Shown one piece after another: positions 1 through 4,812 of a stretch of 10,332 nt of DNA (position 1 is its first letter; every line of letters starts with the position of its first letter). This DNA is from UBA7445 sp042096455 (lineage in GTDB: Bacteria; Verrucomicrobiota; Verrucomicrobiia; Opitutales; Coraliomargaritaceae), in the NCBI GenBank assembly GCA_042096455.1, contig JBELLU010000055.1, positions 1-10,332 on the forward strand, in the 5' to 3' direction. The translations under genes were made by a program, and so were the position numbers. Below the pieces are notes generated by a model. That model saw nothing but the letters and a program-made list of their open reading frames with translations, made no database searches and was not told where the DNA came from.

Positions 1-12
1 CCATTGGCACCA
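1..12 (+). tRNA. Probable 3' end of a tRNA gene that begins left of the window (perhaps tRNA-Thr)
   Basis: The window opens with CCATTGGCACCA, which fits the 3' half of an acceptor stem, discriminator A and an encoded CCA, followed 11 bases later by a strong rho-independent terminator. A 5' acceptor strand of GCCAATG would be needed, a type found in tRNA-Thr, but it lies outside the window. The same arrangement (CCA, about a dozen bases, terminator) is seen for the surer tRNA at the right edge. The alternative is that this is only a repeated intergenic element. The identity is an inference. Confidence 0.35.
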
Positions 13-23
13 TTTTAGAAATC

Positions 24-56
24 GAAGCTCTCGGGGAACCGGGGGCTTCTTTTTTT
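24..56 (+). terminator. Rho-independent terminator, rightward
   Basis: An 11-pair stem (24-34 with 39-49, three of the pairs G-T) closes a four-base GGAA loop and is followed by seven T. It would end transcription coming from left of the window, presumably the tRNA whose 3' end is at 1-12. Confidence 0.8.
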
Positions 57-157
57 GTGCGAGCGTAAGGGTGGCAGATTTTCACTGCGGCAGTGGTCCG
101 GTTCGCTGCGCGCCCGGTCATTTTGGCGTGGCGTTGCACGCCTCGGAACAAACCTGC
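57..157. other. Spacer between the two direct repeats, with small hairpins
   Basis: No gene is visible. Two short inverted repeats are present: CACTG/CAGTG at 83-95 and GGCGTG/CACGCC at 125-142. The last part (145-169, running into repeat copy 2) has the layout of a tRNA T-loop 3' side, acceptor and CCA (GG, then AACAAAC, then CTGCC, CATTGGC, A, CCA). However, the TT of the T-loop is AA and the 5' side of the T-stem does not pair. It therefore looks like a dead tRNA fragment at best. Confidence 0.45.
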
Positions 158-213
158 CCATTGGCACCATTTTAGAAATCGAAGCTCTCGGAGGAACAGG
201 GGGCTTCTTTTTT
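158..213 (+). repeat. Direct repeat copy 2 (tRNA-like 3' end plus terminator)
   Basis: This is the second copy of the segment at 1-56. It carries the same TGGCACCATTTTAGAAATC core and the same terminator, with a one-base insertion and small changes in the loop. No complete tRNA can be folded upstream of its CCA (167-169), so the duplication does not represent two working tandem tRNAs. Confidence 0.9.
181..213 (+). terminator. Rho-independent terminator, rightward (second copy)
   Basis: The stem of 181-191 with 197-207 contains one mismatch and a five-base loop, and is followed by six T. It is a slightly degraded copy of the terminator at 24-56. Confidence 0.7.
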
Positions 214-698
214 GCCTAAAGAGAACGAAAATTTAGAGGTTGCGCCTGTCCTTTTAATAACTTTACAAAATAGTGTTAATTATATAAAAAAATAGTTAAT
301 AAACTTTTAAAATAAATTAATGGAGCTTTTACGCTATGCTTTTTCAATAGGGAGGTTTGTCTTTACCTTAAGCATTTTGCGGATGGAGAAGAAGGGTTCC
401 AGTCGCAAACCTGCCACGCATTTAAAACTTAGCCGAAAATTAAGATTCCTGCGTGGGCATGCCTTGAGGCGACATCCCAGCTATGGCGGTGCCCGGGAGG
501 TCAGTAAAAGATATAAATATTATAAAAAAAGACGGGTCGACGCATCGTCATCGGACGCCCGTCATGCGCATCCTCAAGGTCGTCCGTTGCGCAAAAATAG
601 GGCTTACCCCGCCCCCCGAGTTGCTCGAGGTTCTAGTTAGGCGTTTTTGTCCAGAAGTGCTTGTGCTTGTTGAATAAGCCGTGCTACGGAACTGCCTT
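214..698. other. Intergenic region with no convincing gene; AT-rich block and hairpins
   Basis: The stretch 236-322 is very AT-rich and looks like promoter or spacer DNA. The region 411-500 contains a 7-pair stem CCACGCA (414-420) with TGCGTGG (450-456), overlapped by an alternative GGGCA (455-459) with TGCCC (490-494) that encloses a small GCC-TTGA-GGC hairpin. A 106-codon frame at 320-640 has no ribosome binding site, is very rich in Arg, Lys and His, and resembles no family known to me, so it is not called. The only firm element is the leftward terminator at 524-563. Confidence 0.5.
524..563 (-). terminator. Rho-independent terminator, leftward
   Basis: On the minus strand GACGGG (563-558) pairs with CCCGTC (536-531) and is followed directly by seven T. 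The apical part can fold further through GACG/CGTC. It lies about 135 bases past the stop of the TonB-family gene, the only leftward gene that could feed it, so it probably ends that transcript. Confidence 0.6.
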
Positions 699-1367
699 TT
701 ATAAGACGTTAAAGGGGATGGGGACGCGGGTGCGGGTGTTTACTTTTTTACCGTCTTTTTCGCCGGGGCTGAAGGTCCACTTACGCACGGCGTCGATGGC
801 ATAGGTCTCGAAGATCGGGTCGCTGGATTGGACGACCTGAACGTTGATGACGCGACCTTCCGTGGTAATGATGAATTCTAGGAGGACGCGTCCGTTGAGG
901 CCCATGCGCAGGGCGTTGGGTGGAAAGACCGGTGGCATTTGACGGCGGGGTCGTGGTTTTTGATCAAGATCTGAAATTTCGAAGATTTCAAGGGAGCCGA
1001 GGTCCTGTTGGTTGACCTGGCGGAGATGGGGGAGGGCGAAGTCTCCTGCCATGAGTCCGGTCGAACCGGTGCCGGGATTGAGGATCACGTCGAGCTGTTC
1101 GAGCGTGATGGGTGGCGGCTCGCTTTCCAATTCAGGCGGCGGTTCTTCTTCCTCGGGTGGTGGTGGCGGTTCTTCCTCTTCGGGCGGCGGTGGCGGAGGC
1201 GGTGTGGCAACAATCCATTCCTCGATGGATTCGGGCGGTTGCTCGTAGTCCGTCATGAGGTGGGTCATCGGAATCGCCACGAAAATGAGGAAGGTTGCAA
1301 GGAGACCAAGGATGCCACTGCTGATGAGTAGACTCCGGATCCGGGGAGATTGATAGATGCCAGCCAC
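699..1367 (-). CDS. TonB-family energy transducer protein
   Basis: The 222-residue protein would carry proton-motive energy from an ExbB/ExbD motor in the inner membrane to TonB-dependent outer-membrane receptors. A single membrane segment at about residues 11-33 is followed by a periplasmic spacer made almost only of Pro and Glu runs (about 56-86) and a TonB C-terminal domain (about 141-222). That domain carries the usual G-R-V-x-x-x-F-I-I, VVQSSDPIFE and AVRKWTFSPG patterns. The start is GTG at 1365-1367, because a TAA stop lies in frame five codons upstream. No exbB, exbD or receptor gene is adjacent, so its partner receptor cannot be named. It diverges from ribE across an AT-rich gap, with a TATATAAAA stretch about 12-20 bases before the start. 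The opposite strand of the Pro/Glu region gives Gly/Ser-rich shadow frames, which are not genes. Confidence 0.9.
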   Translation of the reverse strand: MAGIYQSPRIRSLLISSGILGLLATFLIFVAIPMTHLMTDYEQPPESIEEWIVATPPPPPPPEEEEPPPPPEEEEPPPELESEPPPITLEQLDVILNPGTGSTGLMAGDFALPHLRQVNQQDLGSLEIFEISDLDQKPRPRRQMPPVFPPNALRMGLNGRVLLEFIITTEGRVINVQVVQSSDPIFETYAIDAVRKWTFSPGEKDGKKVNTRTRVPIPFNVL

Positions 1368-1497
1368 AGTAAATTCTTTTTATATACAAATAGTTAAAAT
1401 GGAGCGTATATGCGAAACAAATTTACTAAAAATTAAAAATTTAACAAAAAGTGGTTATTGAGGCGACAAAGCGGGTCTTTGTGCTTACCAGTAGGGT
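1368..1497. promoter_or_regulatory. AT-rich divergent promoter region between the TonB gene and ribE
   Basis: About 80 bases from 1371 are strongly AT-rich, unlike the flanking genes. A TATATAAAA stretch (minus strand, about 1377-1385) could be the -10 of the TonB-family gene, but no good -35 lies at the right distance. On the plus strand no convincing promoter pair stands out before ribE. No FMN riboswitch core was recognised upstream of ribE. Confidence 0.4.
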
Positions 1498-2097
1498 ATG
1501 TTTACAGGAATCGTAGAGGAGTTAGGCAAGGTGCTTGCCTTTGATGAGGGCGAAAAGAGCTGGCGGCTGGTAGTCGAGGCAGAAGCGGTGACGCAGGGTT
1601 TGCAGATGGGTGACAGCGTGGCGGTGAATGGTTGCTGCCTCACAGCAGTGGCGATCGCGGCGGGTCGGGTGGAGTTTGATTTGTTGGCGGAGAGTGTGCG
1701 CCTGACCTCGATTGGGGAAGTGGGGCCGGGAGGGGTGGTCAATTTAGAGCGGGCTCTGCAACCGACGAGCCGGATGGGGGGTCATTTTGTGACGGGTCAC
1801 GTGGACCGTACCGGTGTGATTGAAGCGCTGGAGTCGCGCGGGAAGGATTATTTCCTGCGGATTCGGCCCGAGGCGGAGGATTTAAAATACGTGGTGCACA
1901 AGGGTTGCATCGCGGTGGATGGTATATCGCTGACGGTTGCGGAGGTCGATGCCACGGGTTTTGCGATATGGCTGATTCCGCACACGATGGAGGTGACGAA
2001 TCTCCACGCGAAGAAAGCGGGTGACCGCGTGAATCTGGAATACGACTTGATCGCGAAATATGTCGAGAAGCTGGGTGCTTCGGGTGTCCGGACTTAG
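1498..2097 (+). CDS. ribE: Riboflavin synthase, alpha chain
   Basis: This enzyme dismutates two molecules of 6,7-dimethyl-8-ribityllumazine to riboflavin, the last step of riboflavin synthesis in the cytoplasm. At 199 residues it has the normal length, with two tandem lumazine-binding barrels. The first begins with the family hallmark MFTGIVEELG and contains VNGCCLT; the second follows GGHFVTGHVD (about residues 95-104) and contains AVDGISLTV and IPHTMEVTNL. The ATG at 1498 is fixed by the MFTGIVE start. A weak GTAGGG precedes it. No other rib genes are next to it, so it is a lone rib gene here. Its TAG overlaps the TAA of the convergent aquaporin gene. The same gene is called ribC in some species. 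Confidence 0.97.
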   Translation: MFTGIVEELGKVLAFDEGEKSWRLVVEAEAVTQGLQMGDSVAVNGCCLTAVAIAAGRVEFDLLAESVRLTSIGEVGPGGVVNLERALQPTSRMGGHFVTGHVDRTGVIEALESRGKDYFLRIRPEAEDLKYVVHKGCIAVDGISLTVAEVDATGFAIWLIPHTMEVTNLHAKKAGDRVNLEYDLIAKYVEKLGASGVRT

Positions 2098-2744
2098 GTC
2101 GCTCGCTCGTCGGGGTTGGTAATATTCATGGAGCGAAAGAGGAACCCGGTGGCGGTGGCGGCGAGGATTTGCGCGAGGGTGTAGATTGGAAAACAGTCCC
2201 AGGTGAGAAACCCGTTAATGCAAAGGGCAAGGGTAATGGCGGGGTTGAAGGCTGCGAATGAAACCGGGCCTACGGCATAGGCTCCTGCGCCAACGATGGC
2301 ACCAATCGCGATTCCATAAAAACCATTCCCCACCGTTCCCTGTGCGATGGCGACATTCAGGATGACCCACATGAGGGCAAAGGTGAAGAGGAACTCCACG
2401 ATAAGGGCGCGGGGTTGGTCGGGTTGGAGGGCGGAGATTTGGGCCAGTTCGCCGGGGAAAAGGCCTTGAAGGGTCGCGGCGGCGGCGAGCGCGGCAGGAA
2501 AAATGGCGAGGAGATAGGGAAGGCACTCGCGGGGAGGATGGGTGCCAGCGCATAGGTAGGTTACCGTGGTGGCGGGGTTGAAGTGAGCTTTTGAAATATG
2601 CCCGCAACTATAGACGAGGGCGGCGAGGCCAAGGGTGACCGCCAGGGGTGTGAAATCTGCGGCACCAGGTAGAACAACGCAGATGCCGATAATGAGGTAT
2701 AGGAAATAAGTGCCGATAGCCTCGGCAATCAGTTTGTTTTTCAT
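2094..2744 (-). CDS. MIP-family (aquaporin-like) channel in the ars operon
   Basis: This 216-residue membrane channel has both half-helix signature motifs, HFNPATTV (NPA at 56-58) and AFNPAITL (NPA at 167-169), and about six hydrophobic segments. It is the last gene of the arsenic operon, 24 bases after arsC. In Sinorhizobium meliloti an aquaporin gene (aqpS) takes the place of an arsenite pump: ArsC makes arsenite and the channel lets it leak out down its gradient. The same role is inferred here from context. The Arg that follows the second NPA in classical water channels (NPAR) is Ile here, so the selectivity filter differs and may be wider or less polar. The start is ATG at 2742-2744, without a clear ribosome binding site. 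A general glycerol or water channel cannot be excluded. Confidence 0.85.
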   Translation of the reverse strand: MKNKLIAEAIGTYFLYLIIGICVVLPGAADFTPLAVTLGLAALVYSCGHISKAHFNPATTVTYLCAGTHPPRECLPYLLAIFPAALAAAATLQGLFPGELAQISALQPDQPRALIVEFLFTFALMWVILNVAIAQGTVGNGFYGIAIGAIVGAGAYAVGPVSFAAFNPAITLALCINGFLTWDCFPIYTLAQILAATATGFLFRSMNITNPDERAT

Positions 2745-2768
2745 AGGGCGGGTTTGAGCAGCGGGTCG

Positions 2769-3206
2769 TTAGTCTGTTTGTGCTTCTCGAAAGCCAGCGG
2801 CGTAGGCCTCAAAGACGAGTTTGATTTGGTCGCGGATGCGGCGGAAGGCGTCGAGTTCGCTTTCGCCCTCGCGGACGGCATGGGGCGGATCCTCGAATCC
2901 CCAATGGTAGCGGTTGAGCATTCCGGGGAAGGTGGGGCAGGCTTGGTCGGCGTTACCGCAGACCGTAATGACGGTGGTGATTCCGGCATCGAGGTATTGG
3001 TCGAGGTGGTCGGAGGTATGATGGGAGGCGTCGATGCCGATTTCGGCAAGGGCCTCGAGGGCGAGGGGATGAACGGCGCCCTTGGGTTTGGAGCCCGCAC
3101 TGAAGACTTCAAAAAGGTCGCCGGCGGCGGCACGCAAAATGCCTTCCGCCATATGGCTGCGGCAGGAGTTTCCGGTGCAGAGGATGAGTACTTTGGGTTT
3201 TTTCAT
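2769..3206 (-). CDS. arsC: Arsenate reductase, thioredoxin-coupled (low-molecular-weight phosphatase fold)
   Basis: The enzyme reduces arsenate to arsenite in the cytoplasm, using a relay of three cysteines that is reset by thioredoxin. The 145-residue protein carries the phosphatase P-loop C-x5-R (Cys10 to Arg16, in LCTGNSCRS), the later cysteines Cys83 and Cys90 (in TVCGNADQACP) matching the relay pair of the Staphylococcus type, and the general-acid Asp106 in EDPP. All catalytic residues are present. It lies 20 bases after the permease and 24 bases before the aquaporin gene on the same strand. The start ATG at 3204-3206 gives the normal N-terminus. A plain tyrosine phosphatase is unlikely, given Cys83/Cys90 and the operon. 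Confidence 0.95.
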   Translation of the reverse strand: MKKPKVLILCTGNSCRSHMAEGILRAAAGDLFEVFSAGSKPKGAVHPLALEALAEIGIDASHHTSDHLDQYLDAGITTVITVCGNADQACPTFPGMLNRYHWGFEDPPHAVREGESELDAFRRIRDQIKLVFEAYAAGFREAQTD

Positions 3207-3226
3207 AGGTTAGGGTTGAGCGTTAA

Positions 3227-4183
3227 TTATAGGAAAGGAGCGAGGGCGTTCAAAAGATAGCCGGTAAAGATAATGGCAAGGGTCGTGATTCCGAAATAGA
3301 GAGCGATGAGTTGGAGGCGCATGGTGCGCCGCAGCATGATGGCTTCGGGAAGGCTGAGGGCGGCCATTGCCATCATGAAGGCGAGGGCGGTGCCGAGGGG
3401 GATGCCCTTCTGGAAGAGAACCACCGCAACCGGCACGATTGCGGCGCAACTGCCATACATCGGCACGCCCAGAGTGGTGGCGAGTGGAACGGAGAAAATT
3501 CCGGTGGTTTCAATGAGGGCATGAATGGTCTCCTGCGGGACGTAATTATGAATGAAGGCGCCGATGCCAACGCCCACGATGACCCAAAGCCAGATTTGAC
3601 GGATGACGCTGATGGATTCGTCGATTCCGTAGCGGAGACGCAAAAGGAAGTTGAATTGTGTTGGTTCGGATTCGTTTTGGTTAGACTGGATAAAATCGCG
3701 CTCGAGGAGGTGCCGGAGTTTCATTTTCCCAAGGATCGCGCCCGCGGCGGTACCAATGAAAAGCCCGCTGGCGACGTAGGCGAGGGTCACGGGAATTCCG
3801 AATTCACCCGCCATGAGGATGACGAGGTATTCGTTGATGATGGGGGAGGTGATGAGGAAGGAGAAGGTCACACCGAGGGGGACACCGGCCTTGAGGAGGC
3901 TGATGAAAATGGGGACGGAGGAGCAGGAACAAAAGGGGGTGATGGCACCGAAAAGAGCGGCGACGAGGTTGCCCCAGATGCCGCCCCGGTTCATCCATTC
4001 GCGGAGACGTTGCTCGGGCAACCAAGTGCGGAGCACCCCGATCGCGAAGATCATGACCGCCAGAAGCAGGAAGATCTTGAGGGTGTCGTAGACAAAGAAA
4101 TGGAGGGCCGCGCCGAATTTTGTATCGGGGTCGAGGCCTGCCAGATCATAGACCAGACGGTTGGCAGTTGCTTCTAACAACAC
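3227..4183 (-). CDS. arsP: ArsP/DUF318-type permease, probable (organo)arsenical efflux
   Basis: This 318-residue integral membrane protein has about eight hydrophobic segments and the permease signature TPFCSCSSVPIF (Cys85, Cys87), with a related YGSCAAIVPV (Cys246) in the second half. The two halves look like repeats of one unit, each ending in K-A/K-G-x-P-L-G. Characterised ArsP proteins of this family export trivalent organoarsenicals such as methylarsenite and reduced roxarsone. The arsenic operon makes that role, or arsenite itself, the likely one here. The start is GTG at 4181-4183 or, three bases later, TTG at 4178-4180; the TTG sits at a better distance from the GGGAGG at 4192-4187. 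The gene overlaps the end of the Cys-pair protein gene by 10 bases. Other members of this wide family handle other substrates, so the substrate is an inference. Confidence 0.85.
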   Translation of the reverse strand: MLLEATANRLVYDLAGLDPDTKFGAALHFFVYDTLKIFLLLAVMIFAIGVLRTWLPEQRLREWMNRGGIWGNLVAALFGAITPFCSCSSVPIFISLLKAGVPLGVTFSFLITSPIINEYLVILMAGEFGIPVTLAYVASGLFIGTAAGAILGKMKLRHLLERDFIQSNQNESEPTQFNFLLRLRYGIDESISVIRQIWLWVIVGVGIGAFIHNYVPQETIHALIETTGIFSVPLATTLGVPMYGSCAAIVPVAVVLFQKGIPLGTALAFMMAMAALSLPEAIMLRRTMRLQLIALYFGITTLAIIFTGYLLNALAPFL

Positions 4184-4365
4184 TTGCCTCCCTTGCCATC
4201 GCCTTGATCGCCGGAGCAGCAGGCGTTGTCGGGCTGCGCCTCGGCCTTGGCTTTCATGGCATCATCCATCTTTGTGAAGATGCGCTTGAAGAAGCCTTCA
4301 GGTTTTGGGTTTTGGGAAGCATCGCTTGGTTTTGCTTCGTGGGTAGGTTCTTTGTTTTCGCTCAT
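4174..4365 (-). CDS. Small hydrophilic protein with two C-terminal vicinal Cys pairs
   Basis: I do not recognise a named family. The 63-residue protein (ATG at 4363-4365) has a Lys/Glu/Pro-rich start, a short amphipathic stretch GFFKRIFTKMDDAMKAK (about 24-40) and a tail with Cys49-Cys50 and Cys62-Cys63, the last two residues of the protein. The linker between the pairs is Gly, Asp and Lys. Vicinal thiol pairs are classic soft-metal or As(III)/Sb(III) ligands, as in the chaperone ArsD, to which it shows no other likeness. It lies 14 bases after arsR and overlaps the permease start, so it belongs to the ars operon. Arsenite handing-over to the permease or arsenite buffering is an inference. 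A frame extended upstream would need TTG at 4392 and overlap arsR, so the ATG is preferred. No signal peptide or membrane segment is visible. Confidence 0.75.
   Translation of the reverse strand: MSENKEPTHEAKPSDASQNPKPEGFFKRIFTKMDDAMKAKAEAQPDNACCSGDQGDGKGGKCC
4187..4192 (-). promoter_or_regulatory. Strong ribosome binding site of the permease inside the Cys-pair gene
   Basis: GGGAGG on the minus strand lies three bases before the GTG and six before the TTG start candidate of the permease. It is made from the Gly-Gly codons just before the terminal Lys-Cys-Cys of the small protein. It is the only strong Shine-Dalgarno in the operon, suggesting coupled translation. Confidence 0.7.
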
Positions 4366-4379
4366 GGTATATCGGTTAT

Positions 4380-4763
4380 TTATTGATTGCAAAGGTCTGC
4401 AATGAGGTTCTCGGGGCAGGCGGATTTCGGAGTAGCGAGCTTTTTGAGGAGCTGGGCGCGGGCGCGTTGGTCGGTCTTTAGTTGGTATCCGGAGGGGTCT
4501 CCGGCACTGCGGAGGTGCTCTAAATTCGTTAGGAGCAATTCGGAGCCCGGTTGGGCGAGGCGGTAGATCATCCAGGTGCCGCGCCGTTCTGCTTCAACCA
4601 GCCCTGCAGTTTTGAGGTAGGCCAGTTGCTTGGAAATTTTTACCTGCGGGGCATCCAGGAGGGTTTGCAGGTGGCAGACGCAAAGGGGGCTTTCTTCCAG
4701 AAGATTGAGCAGGCGCACCCGTTGTGGGTCCGCGAGACATTTGTAGATTTCAGACGTTTGCAC
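4380..4763 (-). CDS. arsR: ArsR/SmtB-family arsenic-responsive repressor
   Basis: This 127-residue winged-helix repressor should leave its operator when As(III) or Sb(III) binds. It shows the family start (YKCLADPQRVRLLNLL), the metal-site motif LCVCHL with Cys28 and Cys30 in the ELCVCDL position of the classical proteins, and the recognition helix region VKISKQLAYLKTAGLV. The third cysteine of the E. coli type is absent, but Cys9, Cys116 and Cys125 are additional candidates. The start is GTG at 4761-4763; the next in-frame choices would cut into the conserved ADPQR helix. It is the first gene of the leftward ars operon, and the operator lies immediately upstream, so autoregulation is expected. 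The -10 box is so close that the mRNA may be leaderless. Confidence 0.93.
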   Translation of the reverse strand: MQTSEIYKCLADPQRVRLLNLLEESPLCVCHLQTLLDAPQVKISKQLAYLKTAGLVEAERRGTWMIYRLAQPGSELLLTNLEHLRSAGDPSGYQLKTDQRARAQLLKKLATPKSACPENLIADLCNQ

Positions 4764-4769
4764 GGGGAC

Positions 4770-4800
4770 AATATATTCCGATTTCGGAATATACTGTCAA
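4770..4800 (-). promoter_or_regulatory. ars promoter with ArsR operator palindrome
   Basis: On the minus strand a perfect TTGACA (4800-4795) is followed after 17 to 19 bases by AATATATT, containing TATATT (4775-4770). Between and overlapping them lies a perfect inverted repeat at 4772-4793: 10-base arms TATATTCCGA and TCGGAATATA around two bases. A dimeric ArsR bound here would block RNA polymerase. The -10 ends only about six bases before the arsR GTG. Confidence 0.85.
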
Positions 4801-4812
4801 GGGTATATAGTG

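Larger units (their letters stand above)
1..56 (+). repeat. Direct repeat copy 1 (tRNA-like 3' end plus terminator)
   Basis: The first 34 bases are identical to 158-191, and the similarity continues with a few changes and a one-base shift through the GGGGGCTTC and T run. The period is 157 bases. Copy 1 may extend further left, outside the window. Confidence 0.9.

Noticed and set aside
97..169. A complete second tRNA in front of repeat copy 2
   Set aside because: No 5' acceptor strand GCCAATG, D arm or anticodon arm can be placed, and the T-stem does not pair.
1..213. CRISPR array or tandem satellite
   Set aside because: There are only two copies with one 101-base spacer; the repeat content is a tRNA-like end and a terminator.
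320..640. 106-codon plus-strand frame in the left intergenic region
   Set aside because: There is no ribosome binding site, the composition is odd and very basic, it resembles no family, and it overlaps the hairpins and a leftward terminator.
483..677. 64-codon plus-strand frame
   Set aside because: It overlaps the other doubtful frame and the minus-strand terminator; nothing in the product looks like a protein domain.
1012..1248. Gly/Ser-rich plus-strand frame
   Set aside because: It is the complement of the Pro/Glu repeat codons of the TonB-family protein.
1371..1497. FMN riboswitch upstream of ribE
   Set aside because: None of the conserved FMN-element segments is visible and the gap is mostly A/T.
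3311..4177. 288-codon acidic plus-strand frame opposite the permease
   Set aside because: It is an antisense shadow of a membrane-protein gene, rich in Asp, Glu and Gly and without a domain; the permease frame has clear family motifs.
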